From Alphaproteobacteria bacterium Ga0077535 (GTDB lineage: Bacteria; Pseudomonadota; Alphaproteobacteria; Caulobacterales; Aquidulcibacteraceae): a stretch of 64,000 nt of DNA. The notes under the pieces were generated by a model that was not told the DNA's origin, searched no databases, and saw only the letters and a program-made list of their open reading frames with translations. Shown piece by piece: positions 60,980 to 64,000 of this stretch. Location of the stretch: positions 124,001 through 188,000 of the forward strand of contig LNEK01000040.1 in NCBI GenBank assembly GCA_001464425.1. Direction: 5' to 3'. The position numbers were made by a program, and so were the translations under genes. Numbering within the stretch: the first letter of the stretch is position 1; each line of letters starts with the position of its first letter.

Positions 60980-63021
60980 AGCGCGGCGCCGCCATTCTGC
61001 CAAAACACATAACCGGCGAACAACGCCCAAGGCAGCAGGCGCCAAAACCAATCGCCGCGATCGGTCCAGTCGCTGGTTTCGCCGTTGCTTTCGGCGCCAA
61101 TGAACATGCCGCGTTTGCCGACCTGTCCGGTGATGACGAGATCGGACTGATCCATCTCCGCAAGGATGGCGCGATACTGATCCGCTTCCGACGCCGGCAG
61201 CATCAGCGCGCGAAACTCGACGCGCTGTTCCAAAACAAAGGTGCGCGGGCCTTCCTTGCGCAATTCGTTGCGATAAACGAGCGCTGAGCTTTCCACCGTG
61301 CGCTTCCAGCCGCTGAACTTGATCGGGTAGGCGGTGTCGATCGTCACCTTGCGCGACACCGTGCCCATCTGGCCGAGATAAATCGGATGAATACGGGGCC
61401 CGGCGTCGAGCGGCGTCAACTGCGAGCGGATTGTGAGATCGTAAGTGCTGAAGATGCGCGTCTTGTTTTGCCCGGGCGACCAAGCTCCGGCGATCTCATA
61501 AACTTCGATAGCTGAAATTTCGTTGAGTTCGGCATTGTCGCTCAGGATGTCCTGACGCACCGGTTGCGCGCCCGCGTAACGGCGAGCGATGTCTTCGGCG
61601 TAGAGTTTGAACAAGCCGACCAAACCCTCGCGCGCAATATGCTCGCGCACCCATTCGGCGCGGCCGCGGCGTGACGTGAGCTTCCACTCATAGCGCACCG
61701 GATGCTCCGGCGATTTGCCGAGCGTGATGTTTTCCTCTGCCTCCAACGTGTGCGCGGGCGCCGGATCGGACATGCGCTCAAGCGCCACCGCGCCGGGCTT
61801 AAGCGGCAGCGCCCAGCCGAAATGGCATTTGTTGAGGGCGCCAAGCGGGCTTGGCTGCATCAGCCGCGTCGGATCGAGCCAATAGACAGTGCCATCGGCC
61901 ACGACGCGAACGATGCAATGGTCGAAAACCACGCCGCTGGGCAGCCACGTGTTCAGGCCATAGCCGTCACGCGTGTTGACGAGCGCAGGGCAGGCGTCGA
62001 GCCCAAGCTTGCGCGCCATGTGCACGTAGAGCTTCGATTTGTCCTTGCAGTCGCCATAGCGCGTCGCGCAGATTTGCTCGAGCGTGCGCGGCGTGAAGCC
62101 GCCTTCACCGATCGAGATTGCAAGATAGCGGACGGAGTTTTGCGTAAAGCGGAGCACCGCGGCGGCGCGGCCCGCTGCTGTTTTTTCTTCCGCGGCGATG
62201 CGCTGGATTTCCGCTTCCACATCATCAGGCAGCGGCCCCGCATCTTCATAGAGCGGTGTGAACGTGTCAGCGACTTCGGCCCAATTGCGCCATTCGGAAA
62301 ACTGAATGCCTGCGCTTTGGATCGTCCAGGGTGGCGTGAGCGCTTCGAAGCGCACGCCGGGGCGCTCCTTCGTGTGCCAACGCCGATCAATGATGCCGTT
62401 GGCCTCGGTTTGTGTCGGCTCCGGCGTATTGGAGAAGGCGCGTTCCGCCACGGTGCGCGTTGTTGGCGTGCGCTGGCGCAGCCGCGTTTCGCAAATCCCA
62501 ACGCCCCACTCAAACGGCACCCACGAAGCATGGCGCCCGCCCAGTGATTTGCGCATGCCAAAGAGCGTGTACGAGGTTTCGACCACATCCCCCTGACGCA
62601 CGTCGGGCAGCGTGACGTGAATGGTGAGCCGGCCATCGAATTGCAGCCGCTCCATGTTGCGTTCGCGGCGCAGCACCTCGAAGAACGCCGTCGTCGTGTG
62701 CTCGATGCGTTGGCCGGCGCGGATCACCGCGATCGAATGCACGTCGAGACGTTCGAACGCCGGATCGAAGCTGACGCTGAACTGCGCGACGCGCTCGGCG
62801 CCTACAGAAGCGGTTACAAGTTCTGCGCGGCGATAGTACCAGGCGCGTTCCTCGCTGAGATCAATCTGAGAATCGTCCAGCAGAACGCAGACGCCATTGG
62901 CGATGAAATGTGGGTTGGCTTCGGCGGGAATGTCATAAGGCGATAGATCGGCCCACACCGGCGGCGCCGCCACCCGTGCGCCGGGCGTGATCTCGCGATA
63001 CGCAATGTGTTCTTGATCCAT
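60976..63021 (-). CDS. DUF3857 domain transglutaminase-like protein
   Basis: 681 residues. The N-terminal DUF3857 beta domain (about 30-210; VHSIAVIRAGQRIEH; VRQGDVVETSYTLFG) is followed by a transglutaminase-like core (about 270-390). The triad is visible: Cys in TRYGDCKDKSKL, His in FDHCIVRV, Asp in YWLDPTRL. A further beta domain and a short C-terminal hydrophobic anchor (WRLLPWALFAGYVFW) complete it. No N-terminal signal peptide, so topology is unclear (tail-anchored is possible). Likely a protease or amidase-like enzyme acting on peptides. Overlaps the zinc-finger gene by four bases. Confidence 0.9.
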   Translation of the reverse strand: MDQEHIAYREITPGARVAAPPVWADLSPYDIPAEANPHFIANGVCVLLDDSQIDLSEERAWYYRRAELVTASVGAERVAQFSVSFDPAFERLDVHSIAVIRAGQRIEHTTTAFFEVLRRERNMERLQFDGRLTIHVTLPDVRQGDVVETSYTLFGMRKSLGGRHASWVPFEWGVGICETRLRQRTPTTRTVAERAFSNTPEPTQTEANGIIDRRWHTKERPGVRFEALTPPWTIQSAGIQFSEWRNWAEVADTFTPLYEDAGPLPDDVEAEIQRIAAEEKTAAGRAAAVLRFTQNSVRYLAISIGEGGFTPRTLEQICATRYGDCKDKSKLYVHMARKLGLDACPALVNTRDGYGLNTWLPSGVVFDHCIVRVVADGTVYWLDPTRLMQPSPLGALNKCHFGWALPLKPGAVALERMSDPAPAHTLEAEENITLGKSPEHPVRYEWKLTSRRGRAEWVREHIAREGLVGLFKLYAEDIARRYAGAQPVRQDILSDNAELNEISAIEVYEIAGAWSPGQNKTRIFSTYDLTIRSQLTPLDAGPRIHPIYLGQMGTVSRKVTIDTAYPIKFSGWKRTVESSALVYRNELRKEGPRTFVLEQRVEFRALMLPASEADQYRAILAEMDQSDLVITGQVGKRGMFIGAESNGETSDWTDRGDWFWRLLPWALFAGYVFWQNGGAAL

Positions 63022-63150
63022 GTGTCCCGCCGCTCAAGTTCCTTAGCGGCAAAGGCGGGCGCCGACAACGCGGGAAGACGGCGAGGTCCGATTTCGGCGT
63101 GCGGCGTTGCAAGCGGGCGCCTACATTGCCGTACAAGTAAGGAGCCCTCC

Positions 63151-63957
63151 ATGCCCGCACGCCCACAATCCGCCGCCGAATTCCATGCCCTGCACAAGGA
63201 TTTTCTGATCCTGCCGAACGCCTGGGACGCGGCCAGTGCGCGGATCACACAGGATGCGGGGGCAAAAGCGATTGCGACGTCGAGCGCCGCTGTTGCCTGG
63301 GCCCATGGATATGCCGATGGGCACCATTTTCCGATCGATAAATTGATCGCGGTCGTTGCGGCGATTGCCCGCGCGGTGAGTGTGCCGATCACCACCGATG
63401 CGGAAGGCGGCTATGATGATGACCCGGCGCGGGTGCGCGAGAACGTGCGCGCGCTTATTGATGCAGGCGCGGTCGGCATAAACCTGGAAAACGGAAAGTG
63501 GCCGCACGAACTGCATTTGCGCAAGATTGAAGCGGCGCGTGAAGCAGGTGCGCAAGCTGGCGTCGATCTCTTCGTCAATGCGCGCACCGATGTGATCTTG
63601 AAGCAATTGGTTGCGCCGGAAGAGGCGGTGGCGGAGACGCTGCGCCGCGCGCGCGCGATCAAGGGCGCCGGCGCAAGCGGTCTGTTCGTGCCGGGCATTG
63701 CCGATAGCGCGATGATCGAAACAATTGCGCGCGAAGCGGGGTTGCCGCTCAACGTGATGGCGCGGCCAGGCATCGCCCCGGCTGCCGAGCTTAAAGCGAT
63801 GGGCGTCAAACGCCTGAGTGCGGCGACCGGGCTCTTCAATGCCGCCATGGCGGCCACGCATGACGCCGCGGCGGATTTCCTCAACGGCGGCGAATCGGAA
63901 AAGCTGTGGGCGCGGCGCGGCACACCGCCCGATTATAACAAGCTGTTCGCCGGTTGA
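63151..63957 (+). CDS. Isocitrate lyase/PEP mutase superfamily enzyme
   Basis: 268 residues with the PEP mutase/ICL barrel: LILPNAWDAASARI, then ATSSAAVAWAHGYADGHH, metal-binding TTDAEGGYDDDP, and GINLENGKW. The lyase signature KKCGH is absent, which puts it among phosphonopyruvate hydrolase/oxaloacetate decarboxylase-like relatives rather than true isocitrate lyase. Start ATG at 63151 has AAGGAG upstream. The last 43 bases of the window hold no gene I can support. Confidence 0.92.
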   Translation: MPARPQSAAEFHALHKDFLILPNAWDAASARITQDAGAKAIATSSAAVAWAHGYADGHHFPIDKLIAVVAAIARAVSVPITTDAEGGYDDDPARVRENVRALIDAGAVGINLENGKWPHELHLRKIEAAREAGAQAGVDLFVNARTDVILKQLVAPEEAVAETLRRARAIKGAGASGLFVPGIADSAMIETIAREAGLPLNVMARPGIAPAAELKAMGVKRLSAATGLFNAAMAATHDAAADFLNGGESEKLWARRGTPPDYNKLFAG

Positions 63958-64000
63958 GTGCTGACGGGACGCGGCGAAGCGCCTAGATAGGCGCGATGGC

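Noticed and set aside
1-64000. tRNA, rRNA, CRISPR arrays, insertion sequences, prophage
   Set aside because: By eye no TTCRA-type T-arms with matching acceptor stems, no regularly spaced short repeats, and no transposase, integrase or phage structural protein.

Overview
The window is a GC-rich stretch of chromosome that looks alphaproteobacterial, most likely from the Caulobacterales/Hyphomonadaceae side. This rests on a mitochondrial-type NDUFS6-like zinc protein, an Afg1/ZapE ATPase near sdhB, a 180-kDa-class NAD-glutamate dehydrogenase, the rsmB-rpe-heparinase-purH gene order, many small lipoproteins and OmpA/TonB proteins. The placement is inference from gene content, since no rRNA is present. 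I saw no tRNA, rRNA, CRISPR array, transposase, integrase or phage gene. Most of the window is core chromosome with short intergenic gaps.

Layout. 1-11 kb: an AsmA-like protein, a small membrane protein, sdhB, an exported TPR/EF-hand protein, a PlsC-type acyltransferase, zapE, a GFA-domain protein, a TonB-dependent receptor without a visible signal peptide, and a HerA-like ATPase. 11-19 kb: an AI-2E-type permease, a probable structured small RNA with terminator, a 62-residue ORF, NAD-glutamate dehydrogenase, a secreted alpha/beta hydrolase and a lipoprotein glutathione peroxidase. 19-26 kb: the purH, heparinase II/III-like, rpe, rsmB and DUF3108 cluster. About 950 bp without an intact gene separate purH from the rest; they hold a palindromic repeat, hairpin-rich DNA, an orphan terminator and the C-terminal stump of a hydrolase. 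26-36 kb: a DUF1800/DUF1501 pair, an MBL-like protein that has lost its metal site, murI, a DUF262/DUF1524 (GmrSD-like) gene, and a zinc-phospholipase-like protein fused to DUF4332. 36-44 kb: a FabH-like synthase, a D-aminoacylase-type amidohydrolase, an OmpA lipid-free periplasmic protein, an MBL/pseudo-receiver/GAF fusion, a broken GNAT gene, rlmN and small membrane genes. 43-47 kb: a tightly packed minus-strand operon (membrane protein, isoaspartyl peptidase, two MliC-like lipoproteins, SpoU methyltransferase, DMT transporter). 47-53 kb: quinone oxidoreductase, lipoprotein hydrolase, and a partial histidine-utilisation locus (hutG-like, hutI, hutU). hutU carries an out-of-frame internal deletion. 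53-64 kb: lysoplasmalogenase-like protein, a six-repeat proline-tailed lipoprotein, an SDR, an HU protein with a lysine-rich tail, a zincin-like lipoprotein pair, tautomerase, aldo/keto reductase, ABC ATPase, the zinc-finger protein, a DUF3857 transglutaminase and a PEP-mutase/isocitrate-lyase family enzyme.

Themes. Amino-acid catabolism is represented by glutamate dehydrogenase, the hut genes, isoaspartyl peptidase and D-aminoacylase; histidine breakdown would feed glutamate into GDH. Envelope biology is represented by many lipoproteins and the AsmA, OmpA and TonB proteins. Six tail-to-tail gene pairs share a four-base stop overlap. The candidates most worth attention are the DUF262 + phospholipase/DUF4332 pair, the MBL/pseudo-REC/GAF fusion, the metal-less MBL protein, and two unexplained structured intergenic regions. 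hutU and the GNAT gene both have small out-of-frame deletions, which should be checked against reads before being read as biology.
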